64,000 bases of DNA from an uncultured Blautia sp. (GTDB lineage Bacteria; Bacillota; Clostridia; Lachnospirales; Lachnospiraceae). Below the pieces are notes generated by a model. It did not search any database. It saw only the letters and a list, made by a program, of their open reading frames with translations, and had not been told where the DNA came from. Made by a program: the position numbers and the translations under genes. The stretch covers positions 33,055-97,054 of the forward strand of contig UQAX01000003.1 in the NCBI GenBank assembly GCA_900539145.1, written 5' to 3'. Shown piece by piece: positions 53,404-62,140 of the stretch (position 1 is its first letter; the number at the start of each line of letters is the position of its first letter).

Positions 53404-53458
53404 ATGCTCTTTTTGTATAGAGAAGCCGGGGGCTTACTATACAGAAAGGGCATTTTTT
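53404..53458 (+). terminator. Terminator after the deacetylase gene
   Basis: ATGCTCTTTTTGTATAG pairs with CTATACAGAAAGGGCAT (two mismatches) and runs into TTTTTT. Confidence 0.85.
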
Positions 53459-53551
53459 ATCTTACGGGAATTTACCTTACTAAAGCACTACAAAACTGAT
53501 ACAATAAAATCAATAAAGTTTCGATGGAAAACCAATGGGGAGGTAGCGTAT

Positions 53552-54862
53552 ATGAAGAAAAAATTGGCGCTTATTATGGCAGGATTATTGTGTGTAGCTT
53601 CTTTGGTATCTTGTAAATCTTCCAATCCTTCAGGGGAAAATAAGAAGGAGGAAGCGCCGGAGGTGGTAGAGGACACCAGAGACCATTCCAAGATGATTAT
53701 TGCGATTTCGGAAAGCCAGAAAGAATTTTATACCATGGCAATCACAAAGTATGTGCAGCTTCATCCGGAGACAGAAATTGACGTTGAAGTTATTCCGCAC
53801 ATGAACAACGCACCCACGGAGGAAAACGAAAAAATAAAGAAAGAAATGAAGGATATGCAGGTGCAGATTATGGCAGGCAAAGGTCCTGATGTTTTCCTTT
53901 TGGATGAAGAGAATATCGTATTGCCGGATATGGTAAAAAGCAGTTACAATGGGGTATTTTTAGATTTGAATACCGTGATAGAAGGATTAGCAGATATGCC
54001 GCTTAATCAAACTGTGCTAAAAGCGGGGGAAGTTGATGGGAAACAGTATTTTCTGCCATTGGGATATATGCTGCCGGGAATTGCTGTGACAGGGGAGATG
54101 CTGGGAGACTGGACACCGTCATCTGACCAGCCGGATAAATTTCTAAAAGAGGTTTCTTCTCATACAGGAGTGAAAGGATTTCCATCAGAATTTTATATAA
54201 CAGAGTATATAGCGGGACTTTTTGGAACGTCTGTTTTCGATTATGAAGAAAAAACAATTACTTTTTCGAAAGAATTGCAGAATATGACAGAACTGTTAGC
54301 AGAGAGACAGGAGCTTTCTTTTGATGAAGCAACGGAATTACCAAATGTGATGATTATGGGACATTCCGCAGAGAGTTCTTTAACGGAACTTATGAAACGG
54401 TCTTTTGCTTCCGGTACAGATGTTAAATTCCTTCCATTTCCAAACGGAGAAAAGGGAGTAAACGCACAGGTCAATGTGTTTGCGGCAGTTCGGGCAAACA
54501 GTGATTACGCTTCACAGGCAGGAGATTTCTTAGGATTTTTGTTGTCCGATGAAGTGCAGGGAAGTACAGGCTGGGAGAAATTCGGAGACGGAAAGAAATT
54601 TACGGCTATTCCTGTGAACAACAATGCTGTTGTACCGGCATACAAGTATTGGCTGAGTTCAGGAACGGAAGAATATCAGGAAGAAGCGGCTAAGAAGGCA
54701 GAGGAACTGTTTCAGATTACACAACAGGTCACAACGGCTCGCTTCTGCCAGTATGAAAATTCTCTGATTTTTGATGCGGTCTTTATGACAAGTGAAGAAA
54801 GTTCTGTGGAGAAAAAGCTGGATAATTTAAAAGATGAATTGCGCTTCTATTTCGATGAATAA
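53552..54862 (+). CDS. Carbohydrate ABC transporter substrate-binding lipoprotein (CUT1)
   Basis: The 436-aa extracellular lipoprotein has lipobox LVSC after a 20-residue signal. The domain is of the maltose-binding class 1 type. It has an N-lobe with MIIAISESQKEFYTMAITKYVQLHP, the KGPDVFLLDEEN segment that typically follows the first lobe, and a C-terminal lobe. It heads an operon with two permeases. AGGTAGCG lies before the ATG; GGGGAGG is at about 10 bases. Sugar specificity is unknown. Confidence 0.9.
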   Translation: MKKKLALIMAGLLCVASLVSCKSSNPSGENKKEEAPEVVEDTRDHSKMIIAISESQKEFYTMAITKYVQLHPETEIDVEVIPHMNNAPTEENEKIKKEMKDMQVQIMAGKGPDVFLLDEENIVLPDMVKSSYNGVFLDLNTVIEGLADMPLNQTVLKAGEVDGKQYFLPLGYMLPGIAVTGEMLGDWTPSSDQPDKFLKEVSSHTGVKGFPSEFYITEYIAGLFGTSVFDYEEKTITFSKELQNMTELLAERQELSFDEATELPNVMIMGHSAESSLTELMKRSFASGTDVKFLPFPNGEKGVNAQVNVFAAVRANSDYASQAGDFLGFLLSDEVQGSTGWEKFGDGKKFTAIPVNNNAVVPAYKYWLSSGTEEYQEEAAKKAEELFQITQQVTTARFCQYENSLIFDAVFMTSEESSVEKKLDNLKDELRFYFDE

Positions 54863-54876
54863 GAGGGAGGCGTGCT

Positions 54877-55748
54877 ATGAAAAACAGATATCATTTGTTG
54901 GAAAGGCGAAAAAAGTTTATAGGAATGTTGCTGGCAGCTCCGGTTTTATTGGGAACTTTTGTTTTCTTTTTGCTGCCATTTGCTATATGTGTGAAATATT
55001 CCTTTACTTTTGGCGTGGGCGGGGCTTACTTTGTAGGCTTTGAGAACTACAAAGAGGTTTTTTCTTCCTATGCGTTCCAACTGGCAGCCGTCAATACACT
55101 GCGTTTTCTGGTTATTGGCGTTACCTTAAATCTTGTGTTGAGTTTTTTTATTGCACTGCTGATAAAGAAAGGGTTAGCGGGAAGCCGTTTTTTCCGCTAC
55201 ATCCTTTTATTGCCGTTGGTGCTTCCCATAGCCAGTGTGGTTATGGTTATTCAAGTGTTTTTTGCGGAAACAGGGATTGTCAACAACTGGCTGATATCCA
55301 TGGGAGTACCCATTGTACAATGGCTGGAAGGACCGAATGCGTTTTATGTATTGCTGGGCTTGTATATATGGAAAAGCTTTGGGTATAGTGTGATTTTGCT
55401 GTTGTCCGGTCTGAATACTATTCCGGAGGAGTTTTATCAAACAGCAGAAGTGGAAGGCGCAGGAAGCATGCAGAAGCTGGTTTCTATTACATTGCCAATG
55501 ATGTCCCCACATTTTTTCTGGCAACAGTTATGGGTATTGTAAATGCCTTTAAATCTTATCGAGAGGCGTTTCTTTTGGGCGGAAAACACCCGCATGACAG
55601 CATTTATATGATACAGCATTTCCTGAACAACAATTTTGAAAATTTGAACTATCAGAAATTAAGTGTAGCGGCAATCATGCTGTTTCTGGTGTTGCTTTTT
55701 CTATTATGTGGATTGTATCTGCTCCAAAACAGATACAGGGAGGAATGA
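54877..55748 (+). pseudogene. ABC sugar permease (MalF/UgpA-like) with a frameshift at a T6 run
   Basis: The frame from ATG 54877 encodes five of six expected membrane helices. It reads into the permease EAA loop (EFYQTAEVEGAGSMQKL) and then hits a stop at 55540-55542 after SPHFFWQQLWVL. One base back, the other frame continues the family exactly: FLATVMGIVNAFKSYREAFL, GGKHPHDSIYM and a last helix, ending at 55748. The switch point is the run ATTTTTTC at 55511-55518. Reading T-TTT-TTC in -1 restores a full 290-aa permease. It could be a mutation, a sequencing error or programmed slippage. Confidence 0.85.
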
Positions 55749-55750
55749 GA

Positions 55751-56599
55751 ATGAAAAGAAAATCACAGATTTTAAGTATGATTTTTTTCCTTTTTTTAGG
55801 TGTTTTGGTGTTGTTCCCTGCAATCTATACCGTATGCAACAGCTTTATGTCTCCGGCTGAAATTGAGAAATATTATGGAGCTGTTATAAATCAGAAGGAA
55901 AATGCGGAGGCTGTTTTTCATATTATACCGAATGTTTTTTCTCTGGAAGGTTATTATATGGTGTTTTTGAGAAGCACGGATTATCTCATGAAATTCTGGT
56001 ACAGCCTTTTTCTGTGCATGGTCATTTCAGCAGGACAGATTTTGGTAAGTGCGTTGGGCGGATTTGCATTTGCCAAATATCCCATTCCTTTTAAAAAGGG
56101 AATTCTTTTTCTGCTGATGGTTTTGATGATGATGCCGATACAGGTCACGCTTGTTCCCAATTATATTATTTTGGACGAATTAAAGCTTTTGGACTCATGG
56201 CTTGCTTTGATTTTACCTATGACGTTTCTGCCTTTCGGAACGGTATTCATGACACAGATTTTTAAAAGAATACCTGACGAGATTTTGGATGCGGCAAAGC
56301 TGGACGGCGCAGGAACTTTTCAAATTTTATTTCGGATTGTTATGCCCATAGGAAAAGGCGGAATTATCAGTGTATTTCTGTTGTCCTTTGTAGACTCATG
56401 GAATATGGTAGAGCAGCCTATGACTTTTTTAAGAAATACGCTGCGATATCCCCTTTCTGTATTTCTTGCCAGTGTCAATGAGGTTAATTTTGCACTGTCA
56501 TTTGTATGCGGTGTTTTGGCAGCATTGCCCATGCTTTTACTGTTTTTCTTTTTTCATGAAGAACTGACGCAGGGCATTGAGCTTTCAGGAGTAAAATAA
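55751..56599 (+). CDS. ABC sugar permease (MalG/UgpE-like)
   Basis: The membrane permease is 282 aa long. From ATG 55751 with AGGGAGGA upstream; ATG 55745 is also possible. Six helices and the EAA motif EILDAAKLDGAGTFQILFRIVMP (in two parts) are clear, as are the early FMSPAEIEKYYG and PIQVTLVPNYIILDELKLLDSW. It pairs with the preceding frameshifted permease. The ATPase is not encoded here; CUT1 importers often share an MsmK-like ATPase. Confidence 0.92.
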   Translation: MKRKSQILSMIFFLFLGVLVLFPAIYTVCNSFMSPAEIEKYYGAVINQKENAEAVFHIIPNVFSLEGYYMVFLRSTDYLMKFWYSLFLCMVISAGQILVSALGGFAFAKYPIPFKKGILFLLMVLMMMPIQVTLVPNYIILDELKLLDSWLALILPMTFLPFGTVFMTQIFKRIPDEILDAAKLDGAGTFQILFRIVMPIGKGGIISVFLLSFVDSWNMVEQPMTFLRNTLRYPLSVFLASVNEVNFALSFVCGVLAALPMLLLFFFFHEELTQGIELSGVK

Positions 56600-56618
56600 A
56601 GGGGAAAGGACAGAACCT

Positions 56619-57023
56619 ATGAAGAATTCAAGACAATTTGCAGTACGAATGGCAACGGTGCTTTTTATGATTTTGGTTTTGTGTACGGTTGCGGCACACA
56701 GAATTGAAGCATTGCTGTTGACCGAAGTCCGTACCATAGAAGTGCCTCTTGCCGAAAAGCTGGAGGACGGGACTACGGTTGTGAAGATTTCTCCTGCCGG
56801 CGTGTTTACGGACGCAAATGGTAAAACTTGTGTGATGCTCATTCAAAGGAGAGAAGGAACATGGGGCACGGAAGAATATGTAAAGGAAACTTCAGTGGAA
56901 GTATACAGTGAAGATTATGATTTTGTTCAGTTGAAAAATGCGGACTTGGAAGGACAGAGGCTGGCAATTTATCCAAGTCGGAGCTTGTCTAATGGTGAGA
57001 CTGTGAGGTGTGTGGGAGAATGA
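56619..57023 (+). CDS. Membrane-anchored protein resembling the end of an efflux adaptor
   Basis: The 134-aa protein has an N-terminal membrane helix (FAVRMATVLFMILVLCTVAAH). The remaining beta-rich segment contains VVKISPAGVFTDANGKTCVM, QRREGTWGTEEYVKETSVEV and LSNGETVRCVG. That pattern recalls the C-terminal membrane-proximal domain of HlyD/MacA-type adaptors in Clostridia, without the coiled-coil hairpin and lipoyl parts. GGGGAAAGGA lies upstream. It precedes an FtsX-like protein with overlapping genes. Function is inferred only. Confidence 0.65.
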   Translation: MKNSRQFAVRMATVLFMILVLCTVAAHRIEALLLTEVRTIEVPLAEKLEDGTTVVKISPAGVFTDANGKTCVMLIQRREGTWGTEEYVKETSVEVYSEDYDFVQLKNADLEGQRLAIYPSRSLSNGETVRCVGE

Positions 57024-58114
57024 GAAAAAGAAAACTTCGATTTTTTATATGTGGCATTATCCAGCTTTCTGTTTCAGTGTTTTTCTTCTTTATAGCAGCT
57101 TTTGTCAGCGGAGCGATGAAAAATCATACACCTTATGCAGTTGAGATATATGATACGGAGGGGCTGAATATTTCCACGGCACAGGTTTCTTCTTTTGCAG
57201 CACCAGGGGAATTTACGGCAGCAGGAACAGGAGAAAAAGTGTTGGTTGCAGATATAGGAGAAAACAAAACCGTTTCTGCCTATTATCAGGAAACAACGCC
57301 CAATTATGGGGAATATGTAAAACTGAATTTTCGTGAGGGCGAATATTTTTCTGCGGATATGTCTGAAAAAAATGTGGTAGCCATACCGGAAAGCCTTTCA
57401 AAAGAGTTGCTTCAGAAGAAAAATGAAGGACAGAAGCGGTTATATATCAATGGAGAAGAATTTACAGTTTGCGGAGTTTATGAGGACGGAGACGTTCTGA
57501 CGCAGTTAGGTTCTGCTGATATTCCTGTTATTTACGGCAAGATACCGGAGGGATCAGAAACATTGGCAGAACATATACTGATAAAAGCAGATGAAGGAAA
57601 AACAGCAGGACAGCAGCAGCAGGAAACAGCAATCCTCATGAAAACACCTTTAGAAGGCGAGATAAACGATTTGGGGCATTTACATCAGCTAGGAGACAGC
57701 ATACTGCTTCTTGGCTTCTTTCTGGCAGGCTTATGGTTTGTTCTATATCTGTGTATTTTTTCTTATAAAAGGCTGATGTCCGTATATGAGGGTAAGGAAA
57801 ATACAGCACAGCGTAGATTGAATATCATTTTTGCAGTGGGAATTTTCCTTTTTGCTGTAATTGGATTTGCACTGCTTTTACAGCTTGTGCAGATACCGGC
57901 TATCTACTTGCCGGAAAATAATATTTTTGACATATCTTATTATGGGAAAGAAATTTTAAACGGAATACAGCAAATAAACACAGATGGGCGTATCAAAGAT
58001 TTTTCCAGAATTTGCGCCGTTTATTTGGGTACAGAGACAATGCTGATTGTAGTAGCAGTGCCACTTTTCTGGGCAGGATGCCAGAAATTGCGGAGGGGAT
58101 TGAAAATATCGTAA
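57020..58114 (+). CDS. FtsX/MacB-like membrane protein
   Basis: The 364-aa protein overlaps the preceding gene by 4 bases. Helix 1 is at ~10-32. A large extracytoplasmic domain (~33-235, with YAVEIYDTEGLNIS and KNVVAIPESLSKEL) resembles the MacB periplasmic core domain. Three more helices lie at ~238-260, 278-300 and 338-358. Four helices around an outside domain are typical of FtsX-type permeases or mechanotransmitters. No cognate ATPase is adjacent. Being in a sugar-importer operon is unusual. Confidence 0.65.
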   Translation: MRKRKLRFFICGIIQLSVSVFFFFIAAFVSGAMKNHTPYAVEIYDTEGLNISTAQVSSFAAPGEFTAAGTGEKVLVADIGENKTVSAYYQETTPNYGEYVKLNFREGEYFSADMSEKNVVAIPESLSKELLQKKNEGQKRLYINGEEFTVCGVYEDGDVLTQLGSADIPVIYGKIPEGSETLAEHILIKADEGKTAGQQQQETAILMKTPLEGEINDLGHLHQLGDSILLLGFFLAGLWFVLYLCIFSYKRLMSVYEGKENTAQRRLNIIFAVGIFLFAVIGFALLLQLVQIPAIYLPENNIFDISYYGKEILNGIQQINTDGRIKDFSRICAVYLGTETMLIVVAVPLFWAGCQKLRRGLKIS

Positions 58115-58216
58115 ATTAGAATATAAAACTAGAAAAAGTCTTAAAATCCTTTGAAAACAGATTACATAGGCTTTATAATTTCCGATTTTTTTTGTTTCTA
58201 TTCAGCTTTCTGTTTT

Positions 58217-58260
58217 TTCTAACCGTTATTCTAACCAGAAATTGACAAGAATGGTTAGAA
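58217..58260 (+). promoter_or_regulatory. Putative operator with three TTCTAACC sites
   Basis: TTCTAACC at 58217-58224, TTCTAACCA at 58229-58237 and the inverted TGGTTAGAA at 58252-58260 surround TTGACA (58242-58247). This arrangement is typical of an autoregulated promoter, and it lies just ahead of a regulator remnant. Confidence 0.5.
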
Positions 58261-58280
58261 TATTTACAAGAGGCGATGAG

Positions 58281-58385
58281 ATGATTTTTCAGGAAAGCGA
58301 AATTGTAGAATTGAAGTCGATAGTAGTGGATGACATTAAGACAAATGATAGAAAGAAAGCAAACCATGCAGGAAGGAAGAGGTAG
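58281..58385 (+). pseudogene. Remnant of an AlbA_2-domain (Schlafen-like) regulator gene
   Basis: The start MIFQESEIVELKSIVVDDIK is the hallmark N-terminus of AlbA_2-domain putative DNA-binding/ATPase regulators (usually ~400-500 aa). After IK the sequence loses similarity and stops at 58385, leaving 34 residues. AGAGGCGATGAG precedes the ATG. The bulk of the gene has been deleted. Confidence 0.65.
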
Positions 58386-58429
58386 AAATACTCATTATCG
58401 TATTTTGGAGTAAATTTGGATTTGAGAGA

Positions 58430-58459
58430 AACGAGGACTTGATGTAGCCCTCGTTTTTT
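58430..58459 (+). terminator. Hairpin terminator
   Basis: AACGAGG pairs with CCTCGTT around a 12-base loop; the T-run continues to six T residues. It probably ended the transcript of the lost regulator gene. Confidence 0.75.
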
Positions 58460-58479
58460 CTATGAGATTTTAAGGAAAA

Positions 58480-58494
58480 TGGTAATCATTATCA
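58480..58494 (+). promoter_or_regulatory. Fur/PerR-like 7-1-7 box
   Basis: TGGTAATCATTATCA is a one-mismatch inverted repeat with 7-1-7 layout, similar to Fur-family operators (TGATAATNATTATCA). It precedes the broken reading frame at 58510-58851, so it may be a relic of iron or peroxide control. Confidence 0.4.
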
Positions 58495-58509
58495 CAAAAA
58501 AATGGAGGG

Positions 58510-58851
58510 AATACTGTTTTTGATGGACAGGTACGGTTCTGCACTGACATTTTGAAACGGAAAATCAAAGAATACAAAGGGATGCTCCGAAACGGCTGAA
58601 AATATTTAAGAAAGAGGCACCTTTACAGCATACGATATCACAACAGTAACCTTGCCGGTATGTTGGCAAAACATACTATTTTTCCGTACGATATGTGCTT
58701 TTCCGAGGAAGCGGTTTATCTAATGGACAAATGGAATGAAAAGATTGCAGAGAGAGGCACAGCAACTAAACGGATTGAAGTAAAATATTTTGGACTGCAG
58801 GCAGAGTTGGAAACAGAAAAAAATATGGTCATTGTAGTAGGGTTTGATTGA
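58510..58851 (+). pseudogene. Broken reading frame of unknown function
   Basis: One frame reads TVFDGQVRFCTDILKRKIKE... KGMLRNG, meets TGA at 58597-58599, then continues RHLYSIRYHNSNLAGMLAKH... to KNMVIVVGFD and a stop at 58851. The last 63 codons are open from ATG 58660 (MLAKHTIFPYDMCFSEEAVY). Composition looks coding on both sides of the stop. I recognise no family. It is probably a decayed gene; only the 3' part could still be expressed. Confidence 0.4.
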
Positions 58852-58982
58852 TGATAGTTATCAAATATCAATCGTGAAATGCTGGTTTCAATACTCGTAT
58901 CAGAAGAAATATATGACAATTTTATTTTGTGTTTTTAAGTAAACGGTTTCTTCAAAAATATGTTCAAATTGACGGATTTTTA

Positions 58983-59011
58983 TTGCTTAACAAGATATAT
59001 TATGTTAAATA
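58983..59011 (+). promoter_or_regulatory. Possible promoter of the maltodextrin operon
   Basis: TTGCTT (58983-58988), 17-base spacer, TAAATA (59006-59011). An odd palindrome AAACGGTTT (near 58943-58951), resembling a LacI-type half-operator pair, lies upstream. Both matches are weak. Confidence 0.35.
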
Positions 59012-59078
59012 ATATATAAACATCTGATATATATCTGATAAATACAAATAAAATGTTTTCGAGAATAGGAGGTAAATT

Positions 59079-60323
59079 ATGAAAAAAAAGATTGCAATGC
59101 TTTTAAGTGCTACTTTGATAGTAGGTATTTTTTCAGGATGTGCAAATAAGAGCACAAATGCTGATAAAAGCAATTCTGGGGATTCATCTGATCAAAAACA
59201 AATCAGTATTTGGCATGATGGAGACGAAGCCATTATGCAGGTTATCGAAGATCAGGTCAACGGAAAATTAAGTAAAGATAATATTACTGTTCATTTTGAG
59301 AAAAAGACTGGACTTACCGATCAAATTAAATTATATGGAAGTGATGAAAAAAATGGACCGGATATGTATATGTATGCACATGATTCACTTGGAACATTTG
59401 TAGAAATGGGAGTTTTAGCTCCTATCACAGATGTTGTAGAAAAAAGTGCTTATTCAGATATGCTTCCTATGACTTTGAAAGCGGGACAGTATAAGGGAGA
59501 ACAATATTTATTGCCGGTTTATTATGAAACATTACTGTTTATGTATAATAAAGCACTTTGGGAAGGTGAAATTCCATCTACAACAGAAGAACTTTATGAA
59601 TACATGACAACTCATACGGATTCTGCTGCTGGAACATATGCACTTGTAAACCAACATTCAACAGCTTATAATGTTGCACCAATCATAAATGGATTTGGTG
59701 GTTATATTATTGATGAAGAGGCTATGCCTGGACTTAATAATGAAAAAACACAGGAAGCAATTGAGTATAACAAAAAGTTTGCGGAGATAGAAGCAGATGG
59801 AGACTATAATACAATTACTACTTTATTTAATGAAGGAAAAGCTGCAGCAATTGTTGGTGGTCCATGGTTAGTCTCAGGGATTAAGGATGCAGGAATTGAT
59901 TTAGGGATTAAATCTTTAGCCGAGTTTACACTTCCAAATGGGAACACTTTAGTTCCGTACTCAGGTGTGCAGGGAATAGGTGTTATGAAACATGCTGCAG
60001 ATACAAAAAAAGAAATGTTAGGTAAAGTGCTGACAGCATTAGCTGATCCTCAGATTGGCACAGCATTAGCTGAACAGTCGAGTTGTGCTCCGGCTAATCA
60101 AAAGTCTTACGAAGTGGAAGCAGTATCGAATAACGAAATGATAACTGCGATGAAGAAAACAGCTGAAGTAGCAATTCCAATGCCAAATATTCCGGAAATG
60201 AGTGTTATGTGGGGACCAGCAGAAGCACTTCTCGCAGCGGTTAATAAATCAGGTGAAGATGTTAAAGCTGTATCAGAGCAATATCAGAAAGAAGCTGAAA
60301 CTGCAATTGCAGATATGCAATAG
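59079..60323 (+). CDS. malE: Maltose/maltodextrin ABC transporter binding lipoprotein
   Basis: The 414-aa lipoprotein has lipobox FSGC. The MalE-type fold is seen in QISIWHDGDEAIMQVIEDQV, LTDQIKLYGSDEKNGPDMYM, the hinge YKGEQYLLPVYYETLLFMYN and FNEGKAAAIVGGPWLVSG. The last matches the MalE motif (F-x-x-GKAAM-INGPW). AGGAGGTAAATT precedes the ATG. Together with the GH13 enzyme downstream it indicates import of malto-oligosaccharides. Confidence 0.94.
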   Translation: MKKKIAMLLSATLIVGIFSGCANKSTNADKSNSGDSSDQKQISIWHDGDEAIMQVIEDQVNGKLSKDNITVHFEKKTGLTDQIKLYGSDEKNGPDMYMYAHDSLGTFVEMGVLAPITDVVEKSAYSDMLPMTLKAGQYKGEQYLLPVYYETLLFMYNKALWEGEIPSTTEELYEYMTTHTDSAAGTYALVNQHSTAYNVAPIINGFGGYIIDEEAMPGLNNEKTQEAIEYNKKFAEIEADGDYNTITTLFNEGKAAAIVGGPWLVSGIKDAGIDLGIKSLAEFTLPNGNTLVPYSGVQGIGVMKHAADTKKEMLGKVLTALADPQIGTALAEQSSCAPANQKSYEVEAVSNNEMITAMKKTAEVAIPMPNIPEMSVMWGPAEALLAAVNKSGEDVKAVSEQYQKEAETAIADMQ

Positions 60324-60339
60324 GACATAGAGTCATAAG

Positions 60340-60385
60340 AAGGCTGTAGGGCGTAAAACTGCTGCCCTGCAGCCTTTATTATTAT
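60340..60385 (+). terminator. Intercistronic hairpin between malE and malF
   Basis: AAGGCTGTAGGGC pairs with GCCCTGCAGCCTT (one G-U) and is followed by an AT-rich stretch with an interrupted T-tract. It probably ends part of the transcripts so that the binding protein is overproduced. Confidence 0.72.
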
Positions 60386-60410
60386 ATTTATATATGCCAG
60401 AGGTGATAAG

Positions 60411-61295
60411 ATGAAAAAGAAAAGTAGATTACTGCCTTGGAAATATAGCATTCCTGCATTGCTTTTAATCGGAATTATTGTGGTATTTCCAATTTTATAT
60501 ACTGGATATATTTCGTTGACCAATATGAATATGTATCATTGGGATAATTATCAGATTATTGGGCTTGCAAACTTTAAAAGAGCATTGGTAAAAGTAGATT
60601 CTGGTTTTCTATCGGCTCTTTTGACTACAATTATTTGGACAGCTATAAATATGATTTTACAACTGGTTATTGCATTTTTTATAGCTTTAGGACTTAATGT
60701 TCAAGGATTAAAACTGTCTAGAGTATATAAAACCTTACTAATGTTCCCATGGGCGATGCCAGCTTATGTTTCGATTTTATTATGGCGTGTAGGAATGTTT
60801 AATACAGAATTTGGATTTTTAAATAAAATGCTGTCTCTCATGGGATTAGAAAAAATGAATTTTCTTTCAGAAAATATACCGGCTTTTATATCGTGTTTGG
60901 TGTTGAACCTATGGATGGCATTACCATTTATGATTATGATGATGGACAGTTCATTGCAGAGTGTAGATAGAAGTTATTATGAAAGTGCAAAACTTGACGG
61001 GGCAGGATTTTGGAAACAGAATTGGTATATTACAATACCAGCAATCAAATCGGTGTTAGCACCAGCTGTGATAATGACTACATTTACTACGTTCAAACAG
61101 TTTGATATTATTTATTTATTAACAATGCAGAAGGGCTCATTGTCAGGAGCATCCTTGCAGACGATTATTACATACGCACACCAAAATGCTTTTGTTTCTA
61201 ATAATTATGGATTATCATCTGCGGTATCTATCATTATATTCTTGTTTATTATTGTATTTTCTATTTTTACCAATAAGGGGGTGAAAGAAGTATGA
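60411..61295 (+). CDS. malF: Maltodextrin ABC permease MalF
   Basis: The 294-aa permease has six helices. It starts MKKKSRLLPWKYSIPALLLI, and has PWAMPAYVSILLWRVGMFN and the EAA loop YYESAKLDGAGFWKQNWYITIP. It lacks the large periplasmic P2 domain of E. coli MalF, as is usual for Gram-positive proteins. AGAGGTGATAAG is the ribosome site. malG overlaps its stop by 4 bases. Confidence 0.93.
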   Translation: MKKKSRLLPWKYSIPALLLIGIIVVFPILYTGYISLTNMNMYHWDNYQIIGLANFKRALVKVDSGFLSALLTTIIWTAINMILQLVIAFFIALGLNVQGLKLSRVYKTLLMFPWAMPAYVSILLWRVGMFNTEFGFLNKMLSLMGLEKMNFLSENIPAFISCLVLNLWMALPFMIMMMDSSLQSVDRSYYESAKLDGAGFWKQNWYITIPAIKSVLAPAVIMTTFTTFKQFDIIYLLTMQKGSLSGASLQTIITYAHQNAFVSNNYGLSSAVSIIIFLFIIVFSIFTNKGVKEV

Positions 61296-62140
61296 TAAAT
61301 AAGAAAAAAACGTATCACGCCATAGGACTTGGCTTTTTAAATTTAGTATTCATAATTATTTGTATTATATCATTAATTCCCATATTGTATGCTGTATCCT
61401 TATCGATAAGTGGCTCAGGGGGAGCATTAAGTTCTAATATTTCGTTTATTCCTGAACATCCTACACTTGCAAATTATCGAGATATCCTGGTTGAAGAGCC
61501 GTTTCTTTTGTGGTTGAAGAATTCTGTGGTTTTAAGTATTGGTACGATGGTGGTTGCAATGGGAACTGCACTTACTGCGGCATATGCATTTTCCAGGTAT
61601 CGCTTTCGAGGAAGAATGGCTGTATTGCAGATGCTTTTAATCTTGAATGCATTTCCGCAAATCTTATCCATGTTTGCGATTTTCCGGCTTTTCAGAACTT
61701 TTCACTTGTTGAATTCCTATATTGGTCTGATTATCGTGTATGCGGGGAGTATGTGTATTTTTAGTATTTGGAATATGAAGGGGTATTTTGATACTATTCC
61801 AATAGAAATAGAGGAAGCAGCACAAATTGATGGTGCTAGTGGACAACAGATTTTGACAAAGATTGTTCTACCCTTAGCCCGACCGGCAATTATCGTTACA
61901 GCTGTAATGGTTCTAATCTTTGTGTGGAATGAGTATCTTTTTGCAACAACATTTATGATGAATGAGAGCAGTTATACGTTAGCCGGAGGACTATATCAAT
62001 TGCAATCAAATGATTATAGCCGTAGCTGGCCACTTTTCTCGGCAGCTGCAATTTTAGTATCTATTCCAATTTTAATTGTTTTCTTCTGTATTCAAAAATA
62101 TATGGTTTCAGGTCTTACAGCAGGAGGTGTTAAAGGATGA
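61292..62140 (+). CDS. malG: Maltodextrin ABC permease MalG
   Basis: The 282-aa permease has six helices. Typical stretches are AVSLSISGSGGALSSN, FPQILSMFAIFRLFRTFHLL and the EAA loop PIEIEEAAQIDGASGQQILTKI. The end (IQKYMVSGLTAGGVKG) is the conserved MalG C-terminus. It partners with MalF; the ATPase (MsmX/MsmK type) is not in the window. The GH13 gene overlaps by 4 bases. Confidence 0.95.
   Translation: MINKKKTYHAIGLGFLNLVFIIICIISLIPILYAVSLSISGSGGALSSNISFIPEHPTLANYRDILVEEPFLLWLKNSVVLSIGTMVVAMGTALTAAYAFSRYRFRGRMAVLQMLLILNAFPQILSMFAIFRLFRTFHLLNSYIGLIIVYAGSMCIFSIWNMKGYFDTIPIEIEEAAQIDGASGQQILTKIVLPLARPAIIVTAVMVLIFVWNEYLFATTFMMNESSYTLAGGLYQLQSNDYSRSWPLFSAAAILVSIPILIVFFCIQKYMVSGLTAGGVKG

Larger units (their letters stand above)
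58115..59078. other. Gene-poor 964-base stretch with decayed remnants
   Basis: No intact gene of normal size is visible. It holds three copies of TTCTAACC around a TTGACA, a short AlbA_2-like remnant, a hairpin terminator, a Fur-like box, a second broken reading frame and the leader of the maltodextrin operon. The stretch looks like degraded accessory DNA between two sugar operons. Confidence 0.6.

Noticed and set aside
53477..53505. Promoter of the second sugar operon (TTACTA-N17-TACAAT)
   Set aside because: Both hexamers are weak, and other arrangements fit equally well, so it was not listed as a feature.
58502..58555. 17-codon frame beginning MEGILFLMDRYG
   Set aside because: Too short and in a different frame from the longer coding-like remnant; no independent support.
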